Assembly (NCBI RefSeq): GCF_030052815.1
Contig: NC_079499.1
Span: forward strand, 70,075,760-70,139,759
DNA from: Hevea brasiliensis
Lineage: Eukaryota; Streptophyta; Magnoliopsida; Malpighiales; Euphorbiaceae
Length of the DNA: 64,000 bases
Direction: 5' to 3'
The notes below the pieces were generated by a model that saw nothing but the letters and a program-made list of their open reading frames with translations, had not been told where the DNA came from and did no database searches. This document shows positions 24,856 to 37,694 of this stretch, one piece after another. A program made the position numbers and the translations under genes. Within the stretch, counting starts at the first letter, position 1. Each line of letters starts with the position of its first letter.

Positions 24856-25710
24856 AGGTCTATCCTTCTTGTCCTTCAGAGAAGCAAGATACTCTGGGCA
24901 GTTCCTCTTCCAGTGCCCATCCTTCTAACAGTGGAAACACTTTCCTTTGCCTCCATCAGCTTTAGTCTTCCCTTTCTGTTTAGCTATTTTCTTGGAAGGA
25001 CCAAGAATCTGAGGTTTCTTTTTCTAATTTCCCTTCTTCTTATTGGACTTCCCAATAGAAGAAGATGCAATCAAAGCTACCTCTTTTCCTTTATTGCCTG
25101 GCATATTCTTTTGGGCAATAACTAGCATGTTGAGTAAACCAGCCAAAGTGCATTCCTGTTTAGTTATATGGAAATTTGTCAGAAAATTCCCAAAAGACTC
25201 ATGAAGGCACTTAAGGATCAAATCTGTCTGTAGGTGGAAATCCATGTTGAAGTCAAGATGTTCCAAATGCTCAATCAGCCGAATCATCTTGTGGACATGA
25301 TCCCCAACATTCTCTCCCTCAGACATCCTCATGCGGAACAGCTGTCTAGATAACTCATACCTAGTATACCTGCTGTGCTCATCATATAACTTTTGTAGGT
25401 GAAGGAGGATCTCACTTGCACTCTGCATGTTTTCATGCTGCTTCTGTAACTCATTACTCATGAAAGTAAGTATGTAACACTTGGCTCTCATATCATGCTC
25501 CTTCCACTTGTCCAAAGTTTCATTTTCCTCTTAAGTGGCCTCTAGAGGTAAGAGACCAGGAACATTTAAGTCTAGAACATATCCTATATGTTTAAGCTCT
25601 AGGACAAGTTTCAAATTTCTTAGCCAATCAGAGAGATTAGGTCCTGTCAACCTATTGCGATCAAGTATGCTTGCAAGGATATTGGATGATGGTAGTTGTT
25701 CTGTGCTCAT
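24856..25710 (-). pseudogene. Copia A gag remnant
   Basis: Gag of copia A has its start ATG at 25710 (MSTEQLPSSNILAS) and a stop before ENETLDKWKEHD. The long frame 25515-25024 carries the UBN2-type gag domain (YDEHSRYTRYELSRQLFRM, HVHKMIRLIEHLEHLDF). A zinc knuckle of the form CX2CX4HX4C follows near 24910-24950, with a stop in the middle (CFHC, then KDGHWKRNC). The N-terminal part is the counterpart of the copia B fragment at 16836-17064. Confidence 0.88.
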
Positions 25711-27443
25711 TATTATCAGAAAATTAACTGTAGAAAATAACCAGATTAATTAGTAAATGTATCATGTAATTAACCAAAATGATTATGGTCTTTTAATCAA
25801 ATTGGTCCTCCCACTAACTTAGCGAATCTTACACTTCCAAAGTAGAAAACGAAAATCTTAGTTGGATGGATTTCTAGTGGGTGATTGAATTCTTATAATT
25901 CTATTGATCATCCTCAGGTACATCCATTATTGGAATTACAATAAACTATAAGTGAGCAACTTCTTGCCCATCACATCTCATGTGAGGTTCAATCCTTTAC
26001 CTAGCCCCTAATGCTCAAAATCTAAGGTACTTCCATTATTGACTTATCTTGCATTAGTTAAGTTGATCCCATTGAGCCAGTAATTATGCAAATAATTTTA
26101 ATGTCCTCAGGTACATCCAATATTGGCCACCAAACCATTTACATATTTACAACATCTCATACTTAACAATTATTATTTAAGAAAATCTCTTAAATTAATT
26201 GCATCATGTGCAACTATTTAAAATTTCTTAAAATAATTGCCCCAAAGGAGAGCCCATGTTATAATTACTTTATTTATAGCATTTCTAACGTAATCATTTG
26301 TTTGGAAGATTTTATGGTCATCCTAATTACTATTAAGGTCTCACTTTGCACATTACTATTTAGCATGCATATATCATATACTTACATACATTCCCATACA
26401 TCTCATGCATTCATGGATGAACAGTAAATATGGTATGATCATGGACTTTCTAAGCAATTCAATTCTGAGCCACCAAGAATTGAATCAGGGCATTCCTAGG
26501 TGCATTTCATTCATTCATTTTACAAGAGTTGCTGAAGGAGTACATAATTAACACTTGATATTGAATTCCTCCCACTGGTCCCACCAATGCTCTTGACCTC
26601 CTTGATCTTCTTGCAATCCAATATTACATAGTAATCCTTGGCATACCAAGGCGAATTTACAAGAACTAAATAAATGAAATTACAACCCAAAATTATTACA
26701 ACCTTAATAATACATGCCCAAAAATAAATTAAAATAAATTAATTTAAATTACAATCCTAAAGAAACATAAAAGAATAAATCCAATCACATTGGTCTTTTA
26801 TAGTCCATAATCATCCATCATGCATATCACCATTTAACAATTAAATAAAACATACATACTTAAATTAAATTTAATATCTTATATTCAACTTAAAAATCCA
26901 GATTTGAGTATGATTCAAACAAATTAAAAATTCAGATTTGAATCACATTCAAACAACCTTAAAAATTCAAATTTGAATCACATTCAAACAATTTTTAAAA
27001 AATCATATTTGAATCGCATTCAAATAATTTTTTAAAAATTCAAATTTGAATATTATTCAAACAACTTTAAAAATTTAAATTCAAATATGATTCAAACAAC
27101 TTTAAAAATTCATATTTGAATCGTATTCAAACAACTTTTAAAATTCAGATTTGAATCACATTAAAACAATTTTTAAAATTCTGATTTGAATCAAAATTTA
27201 ATTGTGTGATTAAAACTACTAACTAAACACTTTAATTAGTTATGGGATAGGCCTTAGATCATACAACAATTACAGAATTTAAAACCAAACCTTGACCACC
27301 CATGAAGCCCAAACCATGCATACCATGTTGGAGTTCATTAAGCATGCCGCCATACATCCATTGCAACCAGCAATGGATAAATCATTTCATGATCAAAACA
27401 CACAATTAAATCATATAATCAATAATCTAAATGGCAAATATAG
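25711..27443 (-). other. Copia A 5' leader
   Basis: This is about 1.7 kb of non-coding leader, homologous to that of copia B. The array at 26891-27191 is its one clear internal structure. Confidence 0.75.
26891..27191 (-). repeat. Expanded 35-bp tandem repeat in copia A leader
   Basis: About eight and a half units of roughly 35 bp, each a variant of attcagatttgaatcacatt plus a cattcaaacaactttt-like half. Each unit holds inverted half-sites (tttgaat and attcaaa), so single units could form small hairpins. Copia B has only about three units. Confidence 0.85.
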
Positions 27444-27457
27444 TGGCTCTGATATGA
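27444..27457 (-). promoter_or_regulatory. Copia A primer-binding site, decayed
   Basis: The plus strand reads tggctctgatatga where B and C have tggctctgatacca. The site is still recognisable as initiator-tRNA-Met type, but the 3'-terminal match is lost. Confidence 0.8.
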
Positions 27458-27459
27458 AA

Positions 27460-29556
27460 TGAAGGAGCAGAAGTATGAAAAACACAAGTTTATACCATTG
27501 AATTCAAAAATTTTCACCTAGGGTCACATGTATCATATAAGATTTATTTTTATTTATTTGATTTCAATGATAAAAAACAAATTAAAACTCTTTTAATATG
27601 TCTTTGGATTTGTATTTTCCATTTAATATTTTAGAATTAATCAGATTAATTGTAGAACCTTAGATTAAATAAAAAACAAATACACTAACCTCTTGATGCA
27701 CTGCAGCGTATTTGTGCCTTTGGGATGCATCTTTAGGGCACCGGATGTTATCCCTCTAGCTTTTCAATACCAAGATCACCTATGGCAGCCCCTTGAATAG
27801 CTTTTGAAGCTTTTCCAATTAATTAGAAAATCAGGTTTTGCCTTTTGAGAGATTACAGATGTAAACAGGACACTAGAAACGATTTCTAGTATTTTTAATT
27901 TAAGAGATTGTTTGTTAATCTCTTGGAATTGATGAGAGATAAAGAAGATGAAAGGGAGAGGTGCTTTGGGGCGGCACCAATGAAACAAATAGCAGCTAGG
28001 TATTTTTCTTTTCATCCTTTCCCTTATATAGCTAGGTCACCACTTAAAACCCTTGCCACATGTCACATTCTGGATTGGCTCTAGGTTTAATTGACATTGT
28101 GCCAAGTGTTAAACCTATATTTAATCTTGACTTTAATCATCTTACATGATTAAAAGACATATGGAAAGCTTATGTGTAGTGCCATGTGTCACCATCTCGT
28201 GGTGCTACATGTCCCTGTGAAATGACCAAAATGCCCCTATGTCTTAATTTTGAGTTCTCAACCCAAAATAATTATTTCTCTTCTTCTAATCAATTTATAT
28301 CAAATATAAATCAATTAATTAATCTTTATTAATTAATTTCTTATTAATTAAATTCATATTTAAACACTTTAAATATAAATTTAACTTATACTATACATCC
28401 AATAATCTATATTTGGTTTCAAGCCATGCTAGGGACTTTGCAATCTAATTACAAACCAAACCTATTTAATTAGTCAATTAAACTCTTTAATTAATTAATT
28501 AAATCATATTTAATTTGGTAATTACGTGTGTATATGTGTGACTTACTAGGCTCATCACTAATTGGCAATGAGACATGATATCAACTCTTAATATCATCAA
28601 AACTCTTTCTTACCATAAATGATTTCTCTAAATCATTTTATACATCTCATAGACCATGGTTAACACCTAGCATAGCGTGCCATGGCCACATAATTAGTAA
28701 TAAGGTTTACCTTAAATGAACCTATAATCATATGTTACCATGCGCTTGAATCTCTCTGTTATAAAATCCCAATTCGAGCTGGAGTCATGGTTTATGTCAA
28801 ACCCCATTTGCTATGAATATTATATTCTCTTTTAATTTCAGTTCTTGATTAAAAAATTTTCTCATCAGAAACTCTTTTCTGATTAAATCTATCTGTCCTG
28901 GCCAGGAACTTGAAACATCAAGAATAATTAAATGAACATAGGATTTTATCCCTATTTACTTAGAGGAAGAAATTCCATCTTGATCAACACCTACCTCCAT
29001 ATATAACTAGTAGGAGCCAACACATGCCCATATACCCATACACAGTATAAGTATGAGAGTAGTATCAAACTCAAACCACCTATATACAAGATAACTGTGC
29101 TATCTCAGGTCTAAAGATTATATGCACTGATATAATTTATGAGAATACATTGACAAGAGTAAACTCCATGTGCTTGTCATAAATGTCACTGGTTCGGCCT
29201 ACTTATCATGTATAAGTGCCTATCATGTTTGTTATATGGTATGAGACTCACCATTCCATCTTATTTACATCTTATATAAATAACTTGGGAACAAATATGA
29301 TTACAATCTTTCTGGATAAGTCATGTCCTTATTATGAAGTATCCTCGATTGTGAACCTATTTATGATACTTTGCACTAGAAATACTGTCACTCATATTCT
29401 TAACAACTTAAGAATAGAATTTCTAACAAAATATCAATGAACTTTTTCTATTACACATAAATATATTATGTAAATGGAAAAGTGGAAATGTCTTTTATTA
29501 ATAAAAGATGTATAAGATACATACTAAATGATATGCTCTAGGGCATACTACTAACA
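27460..29556 (-). mobile_element. Copia A 5' LTR
   Basis: This is a 2,097 bp LTR between the primer site and the gacac target duplication. It opens TGTTAGTAGTATGCCC on the minus strand. Confidence 0.93.
28021..28032 (-). promoter_or_regulatory. Probable TATA box of copia A 5' LTR
   Basis: On the minus strand this reads CTATATAAGGG. The same place in the other copia LTRs has TATATAAAGG (about 20306-20316) or CTATATAAGTG (about 51714-51724). Conservation and composition suggest the RNA polymerase II TATA box. The start site was not determined. Confidence 0.5.
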
Positions 29557-32500
29557 GACACAGCGATGGATGACCGTACTAGGAAGTGACTGCGAGATCA
29601 GTCAAAACCCTAAATTCGTATGGGGCATTGTGACACCGCAGGCCTAAGAAAAATTGTGGAGCTAAGGGAAATATGAAAATCACAGGAAAAGGTAGAGAAC
29701 CAGATCAAATAATTAGATCAGGGTTCCAGAAGAAATACAATATTTTTGGCAAACCGGATTAGACCGGGGAGGGGCAAATTGGTCAATTCACCTCTAGAGG
29801 TGATTCATGACCTAACTGTCCAATAGAATTTGAGAAATGAAAATTTTGAAATATAGAATTAAATTTGAGAAGTGTGGAGAAAAAGAAAGGAAAAGAAAAA
29901 GAAAAGAAAATAGGATTATTACATCATGGTGCCATCACCTACATGACCTCAAAATTAATTTCCCATTTGATTAAGAATTTAACCAAGTTAATTTTAAGGA
30001 TAAATACTCATAAAAAGAAAAAAAAATGAAAAGTTGTCTTCAACCTCCCTAATCGTCCTTCTCTCCTCTCCCAATTCTCTCTCTAATTTTCTCCATGGAA
30101 GCTTGTTACCAAGCTTTCTAAACCTAAATTAAGCCATAAATTCTTGGTGAAAAATAATAGAAACTTCAAATGGAACCTCAAGAGGGAGATTAAAAGGTTA
30201 AGAATTGAAAGAAATTGAAGAAAATAGGGGATACAATTATGCTTACAAGTGAGTTTTTCTTTCTACCTTGATTTTTTAAATTATCTTTGAATTAAGGTAG
30301 TTAGTGAGGTTTAAAATGATTAAATGGTGTAATTTAGAATGTGTTTGAATGGTGAAAAGTTAAGCCAAATTCGGATTGGTGATGGGTCACTACTGGACAG
30401 CCTGACTTAGGTCCCTTTCAGGGACCAAAATTGTAATTCTGCCACTCTAATTGGTGTGAGGCCAATTGGAGATGAAAATAGACACATAATGACACATTTT
30501 TAATACAGAAATGATGCCCAGAAAGTGGCTCTAAGTTAGTAAATAATTAGGTCAAACCCAGAATTGGTACACTGCCACTGTACAAAAATGACCAAATGAA
30601 CAGTGTCCAAATAACCTGATTTTTGTGGCATTGGAAAGATATGACATAACACTACAATTTTTATGAAGAACACCAACCCAAATTCTGCCCTTAACCAAGT
30701 CGAATTTTCACCCAAATTTGGGTCACCAAAATTGCTAGAACTAGAAATTGCCCAGAATTTCTGGGTTTGAATCAATCTGGCCAGCCTTAGAAAAATAAGC
30801 ATAACTTGATCTACAAAACTCCAAATGGAGTGATTCAAAAAGGGAATTAAAGCTAAGACAATAAGGAACAACTTTAGTGAAGGACATTTAGCCAAATTTC
30901 TACAGTAATCAGACTAATGGAACAGTAGAAAATAGTGACCAAAAACTGAAAATTTACAATTTCTCTTAGGAGAATTAAAAATTGAATTGGCAATCAATGC
31001 CAATAAAATTAACACCCAAAATGTAGTATATGAGTGCAAATAGAATTAATAAACCTATTAAGTATAGAAAAATCAACATTTTGAATTGAATAGTGCCATG
31101 AATAGTACCACTATCCACAAAAATGTGAAAGACCCGAAATTATAAACCATAATAGATAGGATAAGTCTGCAAAGAAATTCTTGGAATTTAAGTATTAGAA
31201 ATGGATACTGAAGCACTTTAAATTTATGTGTTTAAGTTAAAAAGGGAATTTTTGAAGGAGAAACAAAAGGTGGAGTAAATTAATCAACAAAGAGGTTTGT
31301 GCACAACTAGTTTTACATTGTTAAAGTTTTGCATATTTTATTTGGTTAAAGGATTTTAGTTTCTTTATGTATTATGTTTACCAATTATTGGATTTTTTTC
31401 AATAATTATTGAAATGTGTTATGGTATAAATGAGTTTAGTTATGGGAAAATAATTAAGTTATGATTTTATTTTTGATATAGATTGAATGAATCCAGTTTC
31501 AAAAATTTGTGATTAAAATGGGATTTGCATGGAAAAAAAAATACAAATTGATTTTTTGAATTGTGATGGGCATAAAAATTATTGGATATTGGAATTGACA
31601 TTGAATTGAATAGTGTTGTGATTTATGCTCACAAAAAGGACAAAGAGATTCATTATATTATTTTATATCTCACTATAGATGCTTGACTAGGTTATTACCC
31701 GTCTCTTTCATTTGTTGAGGAGACAATGGAGTTAGCTTTGTTTTGATTACCATGGTACGTACAAAGGCTTAGATTCTCCTCTTATTAAAGGTTAGACCTA
31801 AGTTTTTCATTGGCCCTTTCGGAAGTTGCATTATTGTGATGTGTACTGTGCATGATGATTCGACCTCCCCGACCATTGGAAGTTAGAATCCCGATTCAAT
31901 CTCCCCAATCATAGGGAGTTAGAATCACCCTGAAGATGGAATTTACGGATTAGTCTTGCATAGTTAGTGAGATGAAGAATGAGTTTTGAATAGTAAGAAT
32001 TATGATTTCAAATGGGAGTTATGCATAATTGATTTTATTGAAATTAAGATTTGTTTCCATAAATTACTGGAATTACTTTAAATGTTTAGTTATGATTTGA
32101 TAAATTGAAATTCTTGAGCAGAGTCTTTTTAACAAATGATTTATTTTATTGGCAACGAATATTTTGGTTTTTGGAATTTTGATTGAATTTCAAGATTTCT
32201 AAATTCTTTGCTAAAATTTTAGCAAGGTATTGTATATTATAGTTTAAATTATAGTTGTGCACCACTGAGTTTACCACTCAGCGATAGCTTTATATGCTGT
32301 CGCAGGTAAAAGTAAAGATAGAGCAGTCGAGTGAGATTTTTAGTAGTTGCGCCTTGAAGAATCATTGGGATTAGCTTCGAGTATATTAGAGGTATACCCT
32401 TGTACATTAGACTTTGATGTATGCATGTAATTATATGTATGTAAATTGTTTGAGCAGTTGTACAAAAACTCTTGTAATATTATTTTGGTATGTAATGAAA

Positions 32501-32999
32501 TCAAATTATTGTAATCTTAATTTGAGAATTTATTTACCTGTATATTGTTGTAATATTAATTTTATTATCCTAATGAGTATGATATTCAAATTTTCTCTTG
32601 AGTTTTGAACCCATGTGTGGCTTGAAAATTGAATTGAGTTGATTGTGTTGAATTGGGATATGAAAATGATTTGTATTGGAGTTGTGGTTGAGAATACATA
32701 TTAAAACTGTTTTCCTTTCAAGTTTGAAGAACTATTTTCTCAAAATACAGTCAGCACTCTGCTGAAATCTGACAAAATTTTTGTAACACCAGATTTTAAT
32801 CGAGAATTTGATTTATGACTTAGTGTCAATTAAAAGTTTTTAATACTTGATAAAAATTACCCACCAACTTAAAAATGAATGGAATTTGTTTCAAAATCTC
32901 TTGTAATATATTTAATGGATTACCGGTAGGTGAAGTACGGTAATTCATTAGGTGTACTAAGGGATCATGTTATGCCTTACGGAGGAGTAGGGTGTGACA
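29557..32999 (+). mobile_element. Gypsy solo LTR E, second part
   Basis: This is the remainder of LTR E after copia A. The first five bases are the second gacac copy. It closes GGTGTGACA at 32999. LTR E without copia A is about 3.63 kb, has no attached internal sequence on either side, and is flanked by ttaaa at 19545-19549 and 33000-33004. It is therefore a solo LTR formed by LTR-LTR recombination. The 119-codon frame at 30536-30895 is a chance ORF. Confidence 0.93.
30818..30831 (+). repeat. Conserved LTR palindrome block
   Basis: ACTCCAAATGGAGT in LTR E, within ctacaaa...gattcaaaaa flanks. Confidence 0.7.
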
Positions 33000-34185
33000 T
33001 TAAATATAAATTTAACTTGTACTATACATCCAATAACCTAGATTTGGTTTCAAGCCATGCTAGGGACTTTATAATCTAATTACAAATCAAACCTAATTAA
33101 TTAATTAATTAAACTCTTTAATTAATGAATTAAATCATATTTAACTTGGTGATTAACTTGTGTACGTGTGTGACTTACTAAGCTCATCACTAATTGGCAA
33201 TGAGATATGATATTAAGTTTTAATTTCATCAGAACTCTTTCTTACCATAAATGATTTCTCTAAGTCATTTTAGGCATCTCTAGACCATGGTTGACACCTA
33301 GCATAGCATGCCATGGCCAACCAATCAGTAACAAGGAATACCTTTGAATGAACCTATAATCATATGTTACCATGCACTTGAATCTCTCTGTTACAAAATC
33401 CCAATTCGAGCTAGAGTCATGGTTTATGTCAAACCCCATTTGCTATAAATATTATGTTTTCTTTTAATTCCAGTTCTTGATTAATTAGATTTTCTCGTCA
33501 AAAACTCTTTTCTGACTAAATCTGTTTGTCCTGGCTAGGAACTTGAAACATCAAGAACAATTAAATGAATATAGGACTTTATCCCTATTTACTTACGGTA
33601 ACAGATTTCATCTTGATTAACACCTACCTCCATATATAACTAGTAGGAGCCAACACATTCCCATATACCCATACACAGTACAAGTATAAAAGTAGTATCA
33701 AACTCAAACCACCTATATACAAGATAACTGTGTAATCTTGGGTTTAAAGATTATATGCACTGATATGATATATGACAATGCATTGACAAAAGTAAACTCC
33801 TTGTGCTTGTCATATGCGTCACTAGTTCAGCCTACTTATCATATATATGTGCCTATTAAGTTTGTTATATGGCATGAGACTCACCATTCCATCTTATTTA
33901 TATCTCATAAATATCTTGGGAATGAACATGATCACAATCTTTCTGGATAAGTCATGTCCTGTGTGAAGTATCCTCGATTGTGAACCAATTTGTGATACTT
34001 TGTGCTAGAAATATTGTCACTCGTATTCTTAATAACTTAAGAATAGAATTTCTTACAAAATATCAATGGACCTTTTCTATTACACATAAATATATTATGT
34101 AAACGAAAAAGTGAAATTGCCTTTTATTATTAAAATATGTACAAGATACATATTAAATGATATGCTCTAGGATATACTACTAACA
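33000..34185 (-). mobile_element. Copia B 5' LTR, U3-side part
   Basis: This is the continuation of the B 5' LTR after LTR E, up to its TGTTAGTAG start at 34185 (minus strand). Positions 33000-33004 are the second ttaaa copy. Beyond it lies gypsy LTR F. The 5-bp flank is tcttg, and its partner would be at the missing 3' end of B. Confidence 0.9.
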
Positions 34186-34656
34186 TCTTGGTGTAATTAG
34201 AATTAACATGTCTATGAAGTATGAAAAAGTCAAAATTTATGCTTGAATAGCAAGGTGAATAGTAAGTACCAAAACCTAAACTGTAATGGTACCCTACCTA
34301 CATGATTTAATGTATACTTAAATTATGTGAATAGGTAGATGGAATTTGTATTCTCATCATAAATAGAACTTAGGGGACATTGTTAACATAATTTGAAATG
34401 TGGTTTGTAAAACTAATAAAAATAAAAATGTTGAACCTAGGTACATGTGAAATGGTGTGACAAATTAGATAAGAAATTTTAAATAATAAATAGATGATAT
34501 GATTGATAAATTGTGAATCATATAAATGAAAATTTTGACTATATGCATTAGGTGAAAATAAGTTTGGATATTGTATTTCCACTAGAAAATACAATTTAAA
34601 ATGTTACAAAAAAAATATATATATATATATATATATATATGCGCACAATGGAATAT
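34186..34656 (+). mobile_element. Gypsy LTR F fragment
   Basis: These 471 bp resemble the middle of the plus-strand gypsy LTRs (compare 4080-4230). They lie between copia B and the LTR of Tat element H, so F was the host of both insertions. An (AT)n run at 34615-34640 lies near its right end. The left part of F is not in the window. Confidence 0.7.
34615..34640. repeat. AT dinucleotide microsatellite
   Basis: An uninterrupted (AT)n run of about 26 bp, sixteen bases before the H LTR terminus. Confidence 0.95.
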
Positions 34657-37600
34657 TGTAGGGGGGGGGGGGGGGGGGAGGGGGCGCTAGGCAAAATATC
34701 ATCTACTACAATTATATAAAATACACCAGGTAATGCCCAGGAAAGATGGTGAAGTCACAATGATCTCACTTAAGTACCACCTCCTTAGACAGCATTTCCT
34801 AGACATGCACTTCATAAAATCCTAATAGAATCAAACCACTGATAAGTACCATCTTCTCATAACACTACCACGGTACTAAGGACTTATGCCACAAAGGCAT
34901 AGATAGACAGGAGTCGCCACCCGAGTAAAAATCGAGATATATTCAGTGTTTCTTTCGAGGGTCATGGATGGTAACTTACTCCTTGCAGAGTTTCCATAAC
35001 CATCATTACCATAGCCTAATGTCTAGGTTTAGGATAGTGGGTACGTAAGGGGAAGCTGTTAGGCACCCCTTACACCCGGTCTAACCTCGTTAATTTGAGT
35101 GCCAGTCCTCTACTAATGTTTCTAGAAGTCTTGTTTATTATTCTTTTATTAAACTTTATCCTAAAAATACAATTCTAATCCTACACATGTAAATAATTCA
35201 CAAAAGGGTTCTTGTTTACAAACAATTTTCATACACAAGTAATTTCTATCTATGGGGTTGCTAATTATTTAAATGATATTTATCAGAAGACTAAAATTAA
35301 TTTATTATTGATAATTTAATTTATAAATAAATTCAATTTCAAATAACCCTAAGTTTCTATTTAACCTAATTAATTAATTTTCACCAAGTTACCCTAAGGT
35401 TAATCGAACTAAGTTAATTATATACAAGTGTAATTTATTCTAATATCACATAAGGCCCAAACAATCACAACCTAATAAAGATTTCTAACATGAAAATATA
35501 TTTTATAATTACTAAGTATTAAATTAAATTTATTTTACATGCCAAAGTTAGTTTAATTTACAAATAAGATTAATTTTAATTTATAAAGTATTTATTTAAA
35601 TTAATTATATGCAAAAGTCAGTTAAATTAAAAATAAAGTTAATTTTAATTTACCAAATAAAAATCCTATTATTGCTATAATTTTATGCCAATGGTTATTT
35701 TAGGAATTTAGGATTACTTACTTGTTAGTAATTGCAAGTGCCATTGGGGCAAGCTACCCTTAAAAAAGGGTCTTCTCTTCTAGTATGGCAATGATATTCC
35801 TGGCTTACTTCCATTTAGCTTCATATAAGCTCCATGCAAATGCCCTCTTTGGTACTTATCTTGGGGCTACTTACCAATTTTGTTTGTAATAAAAATAAAG
35901 AAACTAAAAAGTAAAGCAACTAAAGAAAATAAGAAAATACTAATAACAATTCATATTGGATTCTAACTCTAGTCTCCTAAGGATTTAAATTCCTAATTAG
36001 TTACAACTACTTAAGGGTCCAGGTCTTCTAACATAATCCAAATACTTCATAACACTTCTTGAATTAAGAAAACTCAGAAAAATAAATAAAATATCAATTA
36101 GAACTCAAGAACACACAAGAACATACATAAATATACAATTCTCATATTCTAGCAGATTGACAGTAACAAGAAATTTGATTTCTGAAAAATAGTTAAACAT
36201 GCCTAAAAATCATGAAAAAATTATGGAAGATAGCCAAAACATTATACAACATTAAAAAATTTATAAACCAAGGAAAACCCTAGCCAAATGGTCTACAAAA
36301 ATCATAACGTTTTCTAGTAATAGAATCGCACTACTTTTTTGTAAAATTCATAACTCACCAACCATAACAGATATGAATGTAAAACTAATTGGAAATCATT
36401 CATAAGATTCCAAACTTAATTTTAGACACCAGATTTACACAAAAATATTAAGAAACAAGGGAGATATGGGCTCCATAAATCAGATATCCTGCAAATCGGA
36501 ATTTACAGGAACCCTAACTTCAAAGAGCTGTAACTTATAAAATATTAAAGCTTTTTACTGATTCTTGAGCCTAAATTTAATAGAATTTCGTGAAGAATAT
36601 GAATATCATTTTTACAAAGTTTTTACAGATTCAGAAAATAATGAAAAATAATAAAATTATGAGAGATAAAAAAACTAAACATATGCATAGTTGTGTATCC
36701 TCTCAAATTAAATATGATTACATGATCTATATGAACATACAAAATAAATTAAAAACAAGGAACATAGAATTAAACATTACATGGCATAGATCTTGAAAAT
36801 AAAATAAAAGAACTAACATTCAAGTAATATCGTAAGAAAAAAGAATTAAAAGAAATTTTGACTATTTCTATCTTTAAATTTTTTCCTTTTTTTTTCCTTT
36901 TTTTTTCTTTTTTTTTTGGTCTTATCCCCCTCCCCCCACCCCCCCAATCCCCTCCCTTTTATTTTCTTCTCCAGTAGGGTATTTATAGAGTTTTGGGAGA
37001 GAGGTGTGATAGGGTTTGGAGTCCTATAGTGATAAAGTTTAGATAACTTAAACAACTGGGGTTGCAGAATTTGGGTGAGATTGGAATATGGGTGAGGTGT
37101 TCTAACCAATAGAATGAGAGGGAAAGGGGGTGGCACCAATAGGGAGTGAGGAAGAGAGTGGGGCCAAAGGGTTTAAAGTACTAGTGTGATAAGGTTCAGA
37201 TAACTTAAAGAACTAGAATTAAGCAATTTGGGTGAGACTGGGATATAGGTGAGGTATTTCAACCAATAGAAAGAGAAGGAAAGAGGGCACCACCAATAAG
37301 GAGTGAGGAAGAGAGTGGGGCCAACCGGGAGAGAGAGTTTGTATGGGAGAGGGATAGAGAAAAAGATATTTTTTTTAATTTTTAAAAAATAAATTAAATG
37401 GGTCATATTTAAAATTCCTAACTAAGCTTTCTTAGGCCCATGGGGCCCAATTAAATTTAATTAGGTCCATTTAAGAACTACCCATATTAAATTTAAATAA
37501 AGCAAATTTTTATTTAAATTAAATTAATTTCCCAAAAAACGTATTTTTTTTTTAAGATCATACCACAGAATTAATAATTCAATTTTATGCCTCCAATTAT

Positions 37601-37680
37601 ATCTTACAGTCATATAAGTTTTCATCATCGGGTTTCTCACAGCCACAATGCACATACTCATCACAAAATAAGGGTCTACA
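34657..37680 (-). mobile_element. Tat-type gypsy H, 3' LTR
   Basis: This is a 3.0 kb LTR with complementary termini: on the plus strand it opens TGTAGGGGG and closes GGTCTACA. The minus-strand polypurine tract (agtggagggcaaac) adjoins its 37680 end, so this is the 3' LTR of a minus-strand element. An 18-base G run (34661-34678) follows the terminus. The 34657-35102 part is repeated at 50549-50975. T-rich and C-rich runs (36875-36960) and a 157-bp duplication (37012-37325) lie inside. The 34657 end rests on homology and TG/CA termini only. Confidence 0.7.
37012..37325 (-). repeat. 157-bp tandem duplication in LTR H
   Basis: Two imperfect units, 37012-37168 and 37169-37325. Each runs from gggttt, through gataacttaaa and tttgggtgaga, to gaagagagtggggccaa. 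Confidence 0.8.
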
Positions 37681-37694
37681 GTTTGCCCTCCACT
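37681..37694 (-). promoter_or_regulatory. Polypurine tract of Tat element H
   Basis: On the minus strand this is agtggagggcaaac, directly before the TGTAGACC start of the 3' LTR. Confidence 0.7.

Larger units (their letters stand above)
19744..29556 (-). mobile_element. Complete Ty1/copia element A (9.8 kb)
   Basis: This is a structurally complete copia element on the minus strand. The 5' LTR is 27460-29556, followed by the primer site, a 1.7 kb leader, gag, protease, integrase, reverse transcriptase, RNase H and the polypurine tract, with the 3' LTR at 19744-21821. It is flanked by the exact 5-bp duplication gacac (19739-19743 and 29557-29561). It sits inside gypsy LTR E: removing the element and one gacac restores a continuous LTR E that matches LTR M. 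All coding parts carry stops or frameshifts. The lineage was not assigned; the LTR is long for a copia element. Confidence 0.95.

Noticed and set aside
26891..27191. Possible CRISPR array
   Set aside because: Units are contiguous and diverged, without unique spacers, and lie in a retrotransposon leader in plant DNA.
30536..30895. 119-codon open frame on the minus strand
   Set aside because: It is inside solo LTR E. Other LTRs of the family do not keep it open.
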